Positions 16,782-25,904 of a stretch of 64,000 bases of DNA are shown here, piece by piece; the first letter of the stretch is position 1; each line of letters opens with the position of its first letter. The notes under the pieces were generated by a model. It was not told where the DNA came from, made no database searches, and saw only the letters and a program-made list of their open reading frames with translations. The DNA is taken from NCBI RefSeq assembly GCF_000430705.1, contig NZ_AUMN01000006.1:1-64000 (forward strand), read 5' to 3'. Both the position numbers and the translations under genes were made by a program. The DNA is from Arthrobacter castelli DSM 16402 (GTDB taxonomy: Bacteria > Actinomycetota > Actinomycetes > Actinomycetales > Micrococcaceae).

Positions 16782-17798
16782 GTGAACGAGCCGCACCAAG
16801 GACACAGTGGTTGTTGCGCCCCGTCGCGGGACGCTGCGCGGACGAACGGAGATGTACGGACAGACGGCGGGAGCCATGCAGCCGCCGCGCCTGTACCGCG
16901 GCAGGGCGCTGCCGCCGTCGTCCATTCCCCCGCTGTCCACGACGATATTGCCCTGCCCGGCGGGACCTTTTCGATGGGCGATCCATTTGGCGAGGGGTAT
17001 CCGGCCGACGGAGAACACCCGGTCCACGACGTTGATCTGAGCAGCTTCGCTATCGACGCCACCGCCGTCACCAATCGCCAGTTCGCAGCCTTCATCGACG
17101 CCACGGGGTACCGGACCGAGGCCGAACAATACGGAACGTCGGCCGTCTTCCACCTGGCCGCGGCCGCCCCCGCCGCAGATGTGCTCGGCGAGGCGGAAGG
17201 CGCGCCCTGGTGGTTGAATGTGCGCGGCGCTGACTGGGCCCACCCCGGCGGCCGCAACTCCAGCTGGCGGGAGCTCGCCGACCATCCCGCCGTGCACGTT
17301 TCCCACCATGACGCGCTGGCGTATTGCTCCTGGGCCGGCCGGCGGCTGCCCACGGAAGCGGAGTGGGAATTCGCCGCCAGGGGAGGGCTCGACGGCCACC
17401 GCTATCCGTGGGGCAATGAACTGCTCGGCGACGACGGGTCCCACCTGTGCAATATCTGGCAGGGGACGTTCCCGACGTCGAACACCACCGCCGACGGATA
17501 CTTGGCGACCGCGCCGGTGCAGTCCTTTGGCCCCAACGGGTACGGGCTCTATGAGACCAGCGGCAATGTCTGGGAGTGGTGCGCCGACTGGTTCCTGCCC
17601 AAGTACTACCGCAACTCGCCGCGGGAGGATCCGCCCGGGCCCACTATCGGCCATGGCAGGGTGATGCGCGGCGGCTCGTACCTGTGCCACGACTCCTACT
17701 GCAACCGGTACCGCGTGGCCGCCAGGACCTTCAACACCGCCGAGTCGTCCATGGGCAACTGCGGTTTCCGGACCGTGGCACTGGCGAACCAGGGATAA
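16782..17798 (+). CDS. Formylglycine-generating enzyme (sulfatase maturase)
   Basis: A 338-aa FGE-sulfatase domain protein that oxidises the CxPxR Cys of the neighbouring sulfatase to formylglycine using O2 and copper. The family frame is complete: ALPGGTFSMGDPFGEGYP, DATAVTNRQFAAFIDATG, LPTEAEWEFAARGG, GNVWEWCADWF and RVMRGGSYLCHDSYCNRY, with two Cys five residues apart that match the copper-binding pair. An N-terminal Ala/His-rich stretch of about 55 residues precedes the domain. The start is GTG with GAAGG upstream. Its place after the sulfatase fits a maturation pair. Confidence 0.92.
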   Translation: MNEPHQGHSGCCAPSRDAARTNGDVRTDGGSHAAAAPVPRQGAAAVVHSPAVHDDIALPGGTFSMGDPFGEGYPADGEHPVHDVDLSSFAIDATAVTNRQFAAFIDATGYRTEAEQYGTSAVFHLAAAAPAADVLGEAEGAPWWLNVRGADWAHPGGRNSSWRELADHPAVHVSHHDALAYCSWAGRRLPTEAEWEFAARGGLDGHRYPWGNELLGDDGSHLCNIWQGTFPTSNTTADGYLATAPVQSFGPNGYGLYETSGNVWEWCADWFLPKYYRNSPREDPPGPTIGHGRVMRGGSYLCHDSYCNRYRVAARTFNTAESSMGNCGFRTVALANQG

Positions 17799-17822
17799 CG
17801 TGCGTTATACTAACAAGCGTTA
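17796..17822. promoter_or_regulatory. Tandem TAAC-N4-GTTA operators over a promoter
   Basis: Two 12-bp palindromes, TAACGTGCGTTA (17796-17807) and TAACAAGCGTTA (17811-17822), are 15 bp centre to centre and enclose a -10-like TATACT (17806-17811). They lie directly before the SnoaL-like gene, with its ribosome site AAGGAG at 17830-17835. The TetR regulator encoded second in that operon is the obvious candidate to bind here and repress its own transcription. Confidence 0.7.
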
Positions 17823-17841
17823 ACCTATGAAGGAGTCGCAC

Positions 17842-18309
17842 ATGCTCGCCCAACTCGCTTCCGGACTCGAGGCGGCCGACGCCGCCACGGTGCTGGCAAC
17901 TATGACCGACGACGTCACGCTCAGAGTCGCAGTGCACGACCAGCCTTTCGAGGGGCGGGAGGTGACCGGGCAGATTCTCACGGCCGTGCTGGACGGGGCG
18001 CTCCACGATGTCGAGGTGACTGAGACTATCCGGCAGGCCGCGGGGCAAGCCGGCGCGGAGACCGCCGGACAAGCCGGCGCACAGCCCGCCGGGCAACCCG
18101 GCGCGCAGACCGCGATACTGATGTTCACGGTGCAGGTCGCGGATCACCCCGGCACGGCCGACGGCCTGCTGGTGGTCCGCTGCGACCCGGACCGCGACAA
18201 CCGGATCTTCGACATTACAGTCTTCCTGCGTCCGCTGGCCGCCTTGCAGGCCCTGGCCGACGACATGGGCAGGCGCCTCGGGGGACCGCGACCCGGCGAC
18301 GGGGCTTGA
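17842..18309 (+). CDS. SnoaL/NTF2-like small protein
   Basis: A 155-aa protein in the NTF2-like style: an N-terminal helix (LAQLASGLEAADAATVLATM) leading to TDDVTLRVAVHDQPFEGRE, then strands ending VVRCDPDRDNRIFDITVFLRP. A Gln/Ala/Gly insert of three octapeptides (AAGQAGAE, TAGQAGAQ, PAGQPGAQ) breaks the fold at about residues 66-90. ATG 17842 follows AAGGAG by 6 bases. Such proteins are isomerases, hydrolases or binding proteins; no activity can be assigned. Its stop overlaps the TetR start. Confidence 0.6.
   Translation: MLAQLASGLEAADAATVLATMTDDVTLRVAVHDQPFEGREVTGQILTAVLDGALHDVEVTETIRQAAGQAGAETAGQAGAQPAGQPGAQTAILMFTVQVADHPGTADGLLVVRCDPDRDNRIFDITVFLRPLAALQALADDMGRRLGGPRPGDGA
18037..18108 (+). 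repeat. In-frame 24-bp repeats inside the SnoaL-like gene
   Basis: Three 24-bp units (18037-18060, 18061-18084, 18085-18108) encode A/T/P-A-G-Q-A/P-G-A-E/Q. The length keeps frame, and the insert probably forms a disordered loop. Confidence 0.8.
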
Positions 18310-18953
18310 TTCCGCAGGATCCGGCGAAACACCAAGGGCCGAGCTCCTCCTCCCGGCGCCGGAAGCGCGGCACCGGCCACGAGTTGCGCGGGGTCGTCAT
18401 CCGCGTGGCCACGGACTTGCTCGCTCGGAGCGGCGATGTGGACGCGCTGACGATGCGCGATGTAGCGGCCGACGCCGGCGTCACGGCACCATCGGTCTAC
18501 CGCCACTTTCCCGACAAGCAAGCCCTCGTCCGCGCCGTCATCACGGAACGGTTCGCCGATTTCACCGCTGTGCTGAACCAGGCGGCTGAGGGCCGTGAAC
18601 ACCCCGTGGCGCGGCTGGAAGCGATGAGCCGCGCCTATGTGTCCGCCGGGTTGGAGCAGCCGGGCCACTACAGGGTGTTGTTCAGCGCGGCCAACGCCGG
18701 TCCGGCCGGGTTGGGCCTGCCGGAAGGAACCGGGCATCCCGGCGCTGCTGCGTTCCAGGTCTTGGTGGATGCGGTCGCCGGCTGCCTTGCAGAGCGCGCC
18801 AGCTCACCGGCGGCGATGACGTTGGCCACCGGGTTGTGGGCGTCGTTGCACGGCATCGTTGACTTGCGCATTACCAAGCCGGAGATGGACTGGCCAGACA
18901 CGGAATTACTTGTCGACCACGCGTTGGGTGCCATTCGCTCCGCCGCCGGCTGA
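18306..18953 (+). CDS. TetR-family regulator
   Basis: A 215-aa repressor with an N-terminal HTH at about residues 28-75 (RGVVIRVATDLLARSG, then TMRDVAADAGVTAPSVYRHF and PDKQALVRAV). The C-terminal ligand domain resembles the TetR_C_13/WHG type (SRAYVSAGLEQPGHYRVLF, ATGLWASLHGIVDLRI). The TTG start overlaps the previous stop (TTGA), so the two genes are coupled. The double palindrome before the operon is its likely site. The ligand is unknown. Confidence 0.85.
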   Translation: MIPQDPAKHQGPSSSSRRRKRGTGHELRGVVIRVATDLLARSGDVDALTMRDVAADAGVTAPSVYRHFPDKQALVRAVITERFADFTAVLNQAAEGREHPVARLEAMSRAYVSAGLEQPGHYRVLFSAANAGPAGLGLPEGTGHPGAAAFQVLVDAVAGCLAERASSPAAMTLATGLWASLHGIVDLRITKPEMDWPDTELLVDHALGAIRSAAG

Positions 18954-19034
18954 TCGTCCCGGCCAGTGCCGATGAATCGTTGTGCGGCGTTGTCTTGAGT
19001 CAACCTGTCGGCACCGCGTGACACTATAGAGACG

Positions 19035-20336
19035 ATGAAATTGAACCAGGAGCGAAGGTTGCCGATGCCCCTGTGGCTGCAGGGTGCCTTCGAATTCGCG
19101 CAAGTGGCACTCGTGACGGCGCTGCTGGTGCTGATCCCGCTGGCGGGAGTCTGGTGGGCCGATGGCTTCTCCGACCGCTCCTTTGCCTCCCTCGCACGAT
19201 TGGGAGGACATGCCTGGCTGCTGATCCACGGTGTCCCCCTGGAACTGCAGCTGGCGGGCGGGACCAGCTCGCGCGACATGCTGACCGGAGCCATCACGCT
19301 CACCCCGCTGGCCTTGACACTGGTGCCGTTCTTCCTCGCATGGCGGTCCGGCCGGCGGCTGGCCCGCGCCTCCTATACAGATCAACTCTGGCAGGCAGGC
19401 CTGGGCGCCGTCGTGGTTTATGCGGCTGCCAGTACGGGCACAGCGTTCATCAGCGAAACCAGCCAGGTATCCACGCCGGTTGCGGCGGCCATGCTGGTGC
19501 CCCTGATCCCCGTCGGCGCCGGACTCATCATCGGCGCCCGACGTGAAGCGGGGTCCTGGAGCCGGCTGATTGGCGTGGACGCTGCCGAATGGGTCGCGGC
19601 GACGAGCCAGCATTCCCGCTGGGCCGGGTCCTATGCCTGGTCAATTGTGCGCGCCTCCACACTGGCGTTCATGGCGTCGCTGTCCCTGTCCGCACTGCTG
19701 TTGACGGTCGCCATCGGCCTGCATTGGTCCGAAATCATCACGGTGTACGAGGGGCTGGCGCCCGGGATTGTGGGCGGGTCGGTGCTGACCATCGTCGAAC
19801 TCGGCCTGCTGCCCAACTTCGCGATCTGGACGTTATCCTGGGCCTCCGGTGCTGGATTCCTCCTGGGCGAGGGTTCGCTGGTGGGGCCGCTGGGCACCCA
19901 AGTCGGCCCGCTGCCGTCGTTCCCTATGCTCGCGGCGCTGCCCACGGGGCAGCTGGACTTCGGCATTGCCGCACTGCTGATTCCGATCACTGCCGGGGCG
20001 CTGGCCGGATGGTGGTTCCTGCGCGAAGGCGAGAACCACCTCGACGAATGGCTGGAGATCAAGGTCCACGCCCGGTGGTTCACCTCCGCTGCCTCCACCC
20101 TGGCCCTCGGAGTTTTCATCGGTGCCATCGCCGGAATCGGCGCAGCGATTGCGGCGTGGATCGCCCGCGGGTCAATCGCGATCGGCCGGTTCACCGAACT
20201 TGGCCCCGACCCCTTGACGACTGCCGTCTGGGTGGCAGCCGAGGTGGCTATCGGCGTCGTCATTGGATACGCGCTGGCACCGTTGCTGGAAACCGACCCG
20301 GAAACTGTTGACGAAAGCACGACGTCGGACCGTTGA
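19035..20336 (+). CDS. DUF6350 / PerM-like polytopic membrane protein
   Basis: A 433-aa protein with about ten predicted helices spread over the whole length and an acidic C-terminus. It resembles the actinobacterial DUF6350 family, in which mycobacterial PerM supports cell division and persistence. It begins LPMPLWLQGAFEFAQVALVT, typical of Arthrobacter versions next to purN. ATG 19035 is used; the ATG at about 19065 (MPLWLQ..) is the alternative. The role here is inferred from family and position only. Confidence 0.7.
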   Translation: MKLNQERRLPMPLWLQGAFEFAQVALVTALLVLIPLAGVWWADGFSDRSFASLARLGGHAWLLIHGVPLELQLAGGTSSRDMLTGAITLTPLALTLVPFFLAWRSGRRLARASYTDQLWQAGLGAVVVYAAASTGTAFISETSQVSTPVAAAMLVPLIPVGAGLIIGARREAGSWSRLIGVDAAEWVAATSQHSRWAGSYAWSIVRASTLAFMASLSLSALLLTVAIGLHWSEIITVYEGLAPGIVGGSVLTIVELGLLPNFAIWTLSWASGAGFLLGEGSLVGPLGTQVGPLPSFPMLAALPTGQLDFGIAALLIPITAGALAGWWFLREGENHLDEWLEIKVHARWFTSAASTLALGVFIGAIAGIGAAIAAWIARGSIAIGRFTELGPDPLTTAVWVAAEVAIGVVIGYALAPLLETDPETVDESTTSDR

Positions 20337-20411
20337 GTTGCGTGGGGGCCGGCCGGCAGTCGGGCAGCACCATGTCGCCGGCAGGATTCGCGTATCCGGC
20401 GGCGGCCTCGC

Positions 20412-20888
20412 CTACGGGGTCAACGGTTCGCTGAGTTCCTCCAGGGTTTTCTCGTAGTCCTGCTGGCACTCGACCTCGGCGCTGACCGTCAGCGCCTGGG
20501 ACATGCACGTCTCGTACTCGGCGGTGATGGGCCACAACGCTACGAGCGCGGCCGATGAAATGGTCAACACCAGTGAGACTCCGATCCCCAACGCGAGCCC
20601 GACCCGCAATAGCCGCGGAAAACCGCACCTGACGGACTTCACCAAGCCAATGATGGAGAAGACGACGGCGGCCGCGGCGATCACGGGGGCAGCCGCCTTC
20701 CACGGCAGCTCCAGGTAGCTGGTCAGCAGTGCGAGGATGATCGAGAAGGCGAACAGCCGGATGAAGGTGCGCGCCGACTTCAACTCGTCGTCGGTCGGCT
20801 TGTGCCGGTGAGGCCTGTTGGGATCGCGCTGCGGTGGAGGTCCGTGAGTCCGCGTCGACTCTTGGTGCTGTGGTTGACCGTCGTCCAT
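20412..20888 (-). CDS. Hypothetical membrane protein
   Basis: A 158-aa protein: a His/Pro/Arg-rich hydrophilic N-terminus (residues 1-40), then three hydrophobic segments (about 42-60, 66-86, 96-118) and a C-terminal part with a Cys pair (YETCMSQALTVSAEVECQQD) that would be outside the cell and may form a disulfide. It lies opposite to perM and purN between them. No named family recognised. Confidence 0.6.
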   Translation of the reverse strand: MDDGQPQHQESTRTHGPPPQRDPNRPHRHKPTDDELKSARTFIRLFAFSIILALLTSYLELPWKAAAPVIAAAAVVFSIIGLVKSVRCGFPRLLRVGLALGIGVSLVLTISSAALVALWPITAEYETCMSQALTVSAEVECQQDYEKTLEELSEPLTP

Positions 20889-20928
20889 GATTCCAGCCTA
20901 TGCCAGTCAGGCCCTTAAAGTGGTGTCC

Positions 20929-21495
20929 ATGCGTATAGTCGTCCTGGTCTCCGGCAGCGGTTCGAACCTGCAAGCCGTTATCGATGCCGAGCGGGCCGGG
21001 CAGCTGCCTATTGAGGTTGCCGCTGTGGGGGCGGACCGGCATGGCACCTATGGGGTGGAGCGGTCCGCCGCGGCTGGTATCGACACCTTCGTGGTCAACT
21101 TCGGCGACTACGCCGACCGCCGCGACTGGGACGATGCGTTGCGCCAGAAAGCAGCCTCCTACCGCCCGGACCTTGTGTTGTCATCAGGATTCATGCGCAT
21201 TGTCGATGAGCGCTTCATCAAACGATTCGAAGGCCGCTACATCAACACCCACCCTGCGCTGCTGCCGTCTTTCCCCGGGGCCCATGGTGTGCGGGATGCC
21301 TTGGCGTACGGCGTGAAGGTCACCGGTGCGACGGTGATGGTGGCCGACGCCGGTGTGGACACCGGGCCAATCCTGGCGCAGGCGCCAGTGGCAGTGCTCG
21401 ACGACGATACCGAGGCGACGCTGCATGAGCGCATCAAGGTCGAGGAGCGCCGGTTGCTGATCGAAACACTGGCTGAACTGTCGCGCAAATACTGA
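20929..21495 (+). CDS. purN: Phosphoribosylglycinamide formyltransferase 1
   Basis: A 188-aa enzyme transferring a formyl group from 10-formyl-THF to GAR in purine synthesis. VLVSGSGSNLQAVID binds phosphate, YINTHPALLPSFPGAHGV carries the catalytic Asn-His region, and GATVMVADAGVDTGPI holds the catalytic Asp. The ATG at 20929 begins at the family start. TAAAGT (20916-20921) lies 7 bases upstream, so the transcript may be leaderless. It uses the same C1 pool that the 33-41 kb genes feed. Confidence 0.95.
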   Translation: MRIVVLVSGSGSNLQAVIDAERAGQLPIEVAAVGADRHGTYGVERSAAAGIDTFVVNFGDYADRRDWDDALRQKAASYRPDLVLSSGFMRIVDERFIKRFEGRYINTHPALLPSFPGAHGVRDALAYGVKVTGATVMVADAGVDTGPILAQAPVAVLDDDTEATLHERIKVEERRLLIETLAELSRKY

Positions 21496-21543
21496 CCGGG
21501 AACGGACGGCTGTTCCGTGAGCACCTATCCGGCCGGTGATACT

Positions 21544-21564
21544 GATCACCAAGGTGATCTTTTT
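21544..21564 (+). terminator. Intrinsic terminator after purN with an alternative upstream hairpin
   Basis: GATCAC-CAAG-GTGATC is followed by TTTTT (21560-21564). A competing hairpin, GGTGAT (21535-21540) with ATCACC (21545-21550), shares the left arm, so the two folds exclude each other. Confidence 0.65.
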
Positions 21565-21711
21565 GTGAACCGGTGCACAGTGGTTTGAATAGGATGTGCA
21601 AGGGCAGCGATGGCTGCCCCGAAATTGCCAGTTGGCGTGACAGCCGGACCGCGGCCCGGGGAGACCGGGAGCTGCACGGGGAGTCACTGCGAATCACCTC
21701 GAGGATGGTAA

Positions 21712-22305
21712 ATGAAGAATATGATGCAGATGGCCGCTGGCGCGGCGGTGGCCGCCCTGGCCCTGACAGGCTGCGGAACGGCGGCCTCCGAGTCCCAATC
21801 GGAATCGGGTCATGAGGTGCCGGTGGGGGCCAGCTCGGCCGGCCCGGCACGGAACGTCGATGCCCCGCAGGAATCGAAGCCGCTGACGGCTAAGTCGGCC
21901 GAGGGCCTGAAGACGTTCACCTACTTCTGGATCTCCTACAACAGCTACGCCCAGCAGACCGGTGAAACCGACAAGCTCGATGAACTGTCGTCCGACAAGT
22001 GCAATTACTGCAGCAACGAGATCGACATGATCAACAAGGTCTACGACGACGGCGGCTGGATGGCCGGCGGCGACCCGAGGGTGACCGATATTTTCCCGAA
22101 GCTCCCGGAGGGGAAATCGACGGGCACGGCGCTTGTCACATACTCGGAAACTGCCGGCACCATATTCAATTCCGAGGGTGAAGAGGCCTCGACCATCGAG
22201 CCGAAGAAGCCGACGGTGCTCACCGTAAAGGCTTCCTACATTGACGGCGAGTGGACGATGAGGTCCATTGAAGAGACACCGGACGCGGAATTGCCGGCCA
22301 CGTAG
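21712..22305 (+). CDS. DUF6318-type lipoprotein
   Basis: A 197-aa lipoprotein. MKNMMQMAAGAAVAALALTG-C ends in a lipobox with Cys near residue 21, then a Ser/Gly linker to about residue 55. The folded part (AEGLKTFTYFWISYNSYAQQTG, KCNYCSNEIDMINKVYDDGGW) has a CxxC and resembles DUF6318, an actinobacterial family of unknown role found beside purN/purH. GAGGATGG precedes the ATG. Confidence 0.7.
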   Translation: MKNMMQMAAGAAVAALALTGCGTAASESQSESGHEVPVGASSAGPARNVDAPQESKPLTAKSAEGLKTFTYFWISYNSYAQQTGETDKLDELSSDKCNYCSNEIDMINKVYDDGGWMAGGDPRVTDIFPKLPEGKSTGTALVTYSETAGTIFNSEGEEASTIEPKKPTVLTVKASYIDGEWTMRSIEETPDAELPAT

Positions 22306-22366
22306 GGCAGTCGCTGGTGAACTACACTGGTGTGCGGCCCCGTCCTGAAAACTCCTGGAGATTTGT

Positions 22367-24004
22367 GTGAGTCTGAAACAGCTTGACCGTGTTCCCATCC
22401 GCCGGGCCTTGATCTCGGTATACGACAAGACCGGGCTTGAGGAACTGGCTCAGGGCCTGCATCACGCGGGAGTGGCAATCGTGTCCACCGGTTCGACGGC
22501 GGGACGCATTTCGGCCGCCGGCGTGCCGGTCACTGAAGTGGCTGAGCTGACCGGCTTCCCGGAGACCCTCGATGGCCGGGTCAAGACGCTGCACCCGAAG
22601 GTCCATGCGGGAATCCTCGCGGACCGCCGCCGGTCCGAGCACGTTGATCAATTGTCCGACCTCGAGATCGAGGCATTCGACCTGGTCGTCGTCAATCTTT
22701 ACCCCTTTGTCGACACCGTGAAGTCCGGCGCCGAACCGGACGACGTCGTCGAACAGATCGATATCGGCGGTCCGGCGATGGTGCGTTCCGCGGCGAAAAA
22801 CCATGCGTCGGTTTCCGTCGTCGTCGACCCGGCACGCTATGCCGACGTCGTCGCCGCAGCCTCCGAGGGCGGATTCGACCTGAACGCACGACGGCGGCTG
22901 GCCGCCATGGCCTTCGCCCACACCGCCGGTTATGACAACGCGGTGGCCTCCTGGACGGCGGCGCAGTTCGGAGACGGAACCAGTGACAGCGGTCAGTGGC
23001 CGCTCTACGCCGGGCTGTCCCTGGAACGCAGTTCCGTATTGCGGTACGGCGAAAACCCGCACCAGCCGGCCGCACTGTATGTGGAGCAGGGCGCGACGCC
23101 GGGAATCGCGCAGGCGGACCTGCTGCATGGCAAGGCCATGTCGTACAACAACTACGTCGACGGTGACGCAGCGGTGCGGGCCGCTTTCGACTTCGACCAG
23201 CCGGCCGTCGCCGTCGTCAAGCATGCCAACCCCTGCGGCATCGCCGTCGCCACCGAAGGGGCGGCCGATCCGATCGCCGATGCCCACGCCAAGGCGCACG
23301 CCTGCGATCCCGTGTCGGCGTTTGGCGGGGTGATTGCCGCGAACCGTCCGGTCACCGCCGCCATGGCGCGCACCGTGTCGGGAATCTTCACCGAAGTCGT
23401 CATCGCACCTGGTTTCGAGCCCGAGGCCCGGGACATTCTGACCGGCAAGAAGAACATCCGGCTGCTCGCGCTTCCCGCCGGTTACCGTCGCGATCCGGCC
23501 GAGTTCAAGCAGGTCTCCGGCGGCATGCTGCTGCAGACGGTTGACACCCTCGGCGCCGACGGGGACGACCCGCGGAATTGGAAGCTGGTCGCCGGCGAGG
23601 CCGCGGACGGGAAGACCCTGGCGGATCTGGTGTTTGCCTGGGGCGCCTTGCGCGGCGTGAAGTCCAACGGCATTCTGCTCGCCCATGATGGCGCTACTGT
23701 CGGCATCGGCATGGGGCAAGTCAACCGGGTCGACTCCTGCAAGCTCGCCGTCGAGCGCGCCCGGACGCTCGGTGCGGCCGACGACGGCCAGGCGGACGGC
23801 ACGTCGCCGGACCGTGCCGCGGGGTCGGTCGTGGCCTCGGACGCCTTCTTTCCTTTCGCCGACGGACTGCAGATCCTGCTCGATGCCGGCGTCCGCGCCG
23901 TCGTGCAACCCGGTGGCTCCGTGCGTGACGAAGAAGTAATCGCGGCGGCACAGGCAGCCGGTGTCACCATGTACCTCACCGGTGCGCGGCACTTTTTCCA
24001 CTAG
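22367..24004 (+). CDS. purH: Bifunctional AICAR formyltransferase / IMP cyclohydrolase
   Basis: A 545-aa enzyme catalysing the last two steps of purine synthesis. Residues 1-200 form the IMP cyclohydrolase/MGS-like domain ([33 protein letters not shown]). The formyltransferase domain follows with [26 protein letters not shown] and the C-terminal [11 protein letters not shown]. Its substrate 10-formyl-THF ties it to fhs, fchA and purU in this window, and AICAR/ZMP is the metabolite that ZTP riboswitches report. The start is GTG with CTGGAG upstream; a -10-like TACACT sits at 22323-22328. Confidence 0.96.
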   Translation: MSLKQLDRVPIRRALISVYDKTGLEELAQGLHHAGVAIVSTGSTAGRISAAGVPVTEVAELTGFPETLDGRVKTLHPKVHAGILADRRRSEHVDQLSDLEIEAFDLVVVNLYPFVDTVKSGAEPDDVVEQIDIGGPAMVRSAAKNHASVSVVVDPARYADVVAAASEGGFDLNARRRLAAMAFAHTAGYDNAVASWTAAQFGDGTSDSGQWPLYAGLSLERSSVLRYGENPHQPAALYVEQGATPGIAQADLLHGKAMSYNNYVDGDAAVRAAFDFDQPAVAVVKHANPCGIAVATEGAADPIADAHAKAHACDPVSAFGGVIAANRPVTAAMARTVSGIFTEVVIAPGFEPEARDILTGKKNIRLLALPAGYRRDPAEFKQVSGGMLLQTVDTLGADGDDPRNWKLVAGEAADGKTLADLVFAWGALRGVKSNGILLAHDGATVGIGMGQVNRVDSCKLAVERARTLGAADDGQADGTSPDRAAGSVVASDAFFPFADGLQILLDAGVRAVVQPGGSVRDEEVIAAAQAAGVTMYLTGARHFFH

Positions 24005-24040
24005 GCTCCGGTTAGGGACCAAAACCGGATCGAGGATTCA

Positions 24041-24352
24041 GTGAGCGAACCGCATGAGCCTGCCCCGGGGCGCGGCCGGGCCGGCACGGGACAGGGCCTG
24101 CTGCTGCGCCGATGGCGGTTCATCTGGTTTGCCCTCGCTGCACTCATTCTGGCCATGGTGCTGGCGGTGACGGCCAGTTTCCGGGTGACCGGTTTCGTGC
24201 TGGCGGCACTGTTGATGATCCTCGCCGTGCTGCGGGGAACCGGGCGTGAAGAGGGAATGCTGTTCGCCGCCCGCAGCCGCGCCTTCGACGCCGTCGTGCT
24301 TGCCGGGTGCGCCGTTGGCCTGGTGCTGTTTTCCGTTATCGCTCCGGCGTAA
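24041..24352 (+). CDS. DUF3017 membrane protein
   Basis: A 103-aa protein with three predicted helices (about 25-43, 47-65, 82-100) and the family stretch REEGMLFAARSRAFDAVVL. DUF3017 proteins are found in actinobacteria near folate or purine genes; function unknown. The GTG start follows GAGG by about 6 bases, 36 bp after purH, so cotranscription is likely. Confidence 0.75.
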   Translation: MSEPHEPAPGRGRAGTGQGLLLRRWRFIWFALAALILAMVLAVTASFRVTGFVLAALLMILAVLRGTGREEGMLFAARSRAFDAVVLAGCAVGLVLFSVIAPA

Positions 24353-24548
24353 GGGCGGGCGGCTGAAGGTGGCACTGTCGGCGGCGTGCCGCCGTCGTGC
24401 CGGGGCTTCAAGGGTGCTCAACGTCAGCGATTCCAGTTCGTCCCGGCAACGGGCGTTGTGGCATTATTGAACCTGATTGTCCACGAGAAACACCTGGAAA
24501 CAACAGGGGTCGACGACGAGACGCGGCCCCGAATCATAAGGAGACCGT

Positions 24549-25769
24549 GTGTCCAAGATTAAGGTAGCCGGCCCCGTCGTCGAGCTCGATGGCGATGAGA
24601 TGACCCACATCATCTGGCAGTTCATTAAGGACCGCCTGATTCATCCCTATCTCGATGTGGATCTGAAATACTACGACCTGTCCATCCAGAACCGTGATGC
24701 CACGGACGACCAGGTCACAGTCGATGCCGCGAATGCCATCAAGGAGCACAACGTCGGCGTTAAGTGCGCCACCATCACCCCCGATGAGGCGCGGGTCGAA
24801 GAATTCGGCCTGAAGAAGATGTGGGTCTCGCCGAACGGAACTATCCGCAACATCCTCGGTGGGGTGGTCTTCCGCGAGCCGATCATTATCTCCAACATCC
24901 CGCGGCTGGTGCCGGGCTGGAACCAGCCGATCATCATTGGCCGCCACGCCCACGGCGACCAGTACAAGGCGACCAACTTCAAGGTCCCGGGTGCCGGCAA
25001 GGTCACTATGAGCTTCGAACCGGACGACGGCTCCGAGCCGATGAAGTTCGACGTCGTCACGATGCCTGAAGAGGGCGGCGTGGCCATGGGAATGTACAAC
25101 TTCAACGAGTCCATCAAGGACTTCGCGCGTGCATCGTTCAGGTATGGCCTGATGCGCAACTACCCGGTCTACATGTCCACCAAGAACACCATCCTCAAGG
25201 CCTACGACGGTCAGTTCAAGGACCTGTTCCAGGAAGTCTTCGACAACGAGTTCAAGGACCAGTTCGCCCAGGCCGGCCTGACGTACGAGCACCGCCTGAT
25301 CGATGACATGGTCGCTTCGGCCATGAAGTGGGAAGGCGGCTACGTCTGGGCCTGCAAGAACTACGACGGCGACGTCCAGTCCGATACGGTCGCTCAGGGC
25401 TTTGGTTCGCTGGGCCTGATGACGTCGGTGTTGATGACTCCGGATGGCAAGACAGTGGAGGCCGAAGCCGCGCACGGAACGGTCACCCGGCACTTCCGCC
25501 GCCACCAGGCCGGTGAGCCGACGTCGACCAACCCGATCGCGTCGATCTTCGCCTGGACCCGCGGGTTGATGCACCGCGGCGAGTTGGATGGAACCCCCGA
25601 GGTCGTGGAGTTCGCACAGACCCTCGAAGACGTGGTCGTGAAGACCGTCGAGTCCGGCAAGATGACCAAGGACCTGGCGCTGCTGGCCGAAGGCGAGCAG
25701 GGCCACCTCACCACAGAGGATTTCCTCGCCGCGCTGGATGAGAATCTGGCGGCCCGCCTGAACAAGTAA
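24549..25769 (+). CDS. icd: NADP-dependent isocitrate dehydrogenase (dimeric)
   Basis: A 406-aa TCA-cycle enzyme making 2-oxoglutarate, CO2 and NADPH. The dimeric eukaryote-like form is recognised by [34 protein letters not shown] with the phosphate-binding Ser/Asn, [17 protein letters not shown] with metal Asp residues, and [15 protein letters not shown] for NADP binding. The length is normal. The start is GTG; AAGGAG ends a few bases before it. It probably has its own promoter in the 196-bp gap. Confidence 0.96.
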   Translation: MSKIKVAGPVVELDGDEMTHIIWQFIKDRLIHPYLDVDLKYYDLSIQNRDATDDQVTVDAANAIKEHNVGVKCATITPDEARVEEFGLKKMWVSPNGTIRNILGGVVFREPIIISNIPRLVPGWNQPIIIGRHAHGDQYKATNFKVPGAGKVTMSFEPDDGSEPMKFDVVTMPEEGGVAMGMYNFNESIKDFARASFRYGLMRNYPVYMSTKNTILKAYDGQFKDLFQEVFDNEFKDQFAQAGLTYEHRLIDDMVASAMKWEGGYVWACKNYDGDVQSDTVAQGFGSLGLMTSVLMTPDGKTVEAEAAHGTVTRHFRRHQAGEPTSTNPIASIFAWTRGLMHRGELDGTPEVVEFAQTLEDVVVKTVESGKMTKDLALLAEGEQGHLTTEDFLAALDENLAARLNK

Positions 25770-25866
25770 CCAGCCCGGCCTGCCTGAACAAGTAGCCGGG
25801 CCGCGTGATGGACCGGACTGCTTTGAACGGTCCATTGGCTGAACTGCCATTGGCTGGACGCGGCAT

Positions 25867-25900
25867 AGCGGCCCCGCACCCTCGCAGGTGCGGGGCCGCT
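25867..25900. terminator. Strong bidirectional terminator after icd
   Basis: A perfect 14-bp GC-rich stem, AGCGGCCCCGCACC (25867-25880) / GGTGCGGGGCCGCT (25887-25900), with a six-base loop. It separates icd from the convergent gene that ends at 25905. Confidence 0.85.
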
Positions 25901-25904
25901 GGTG

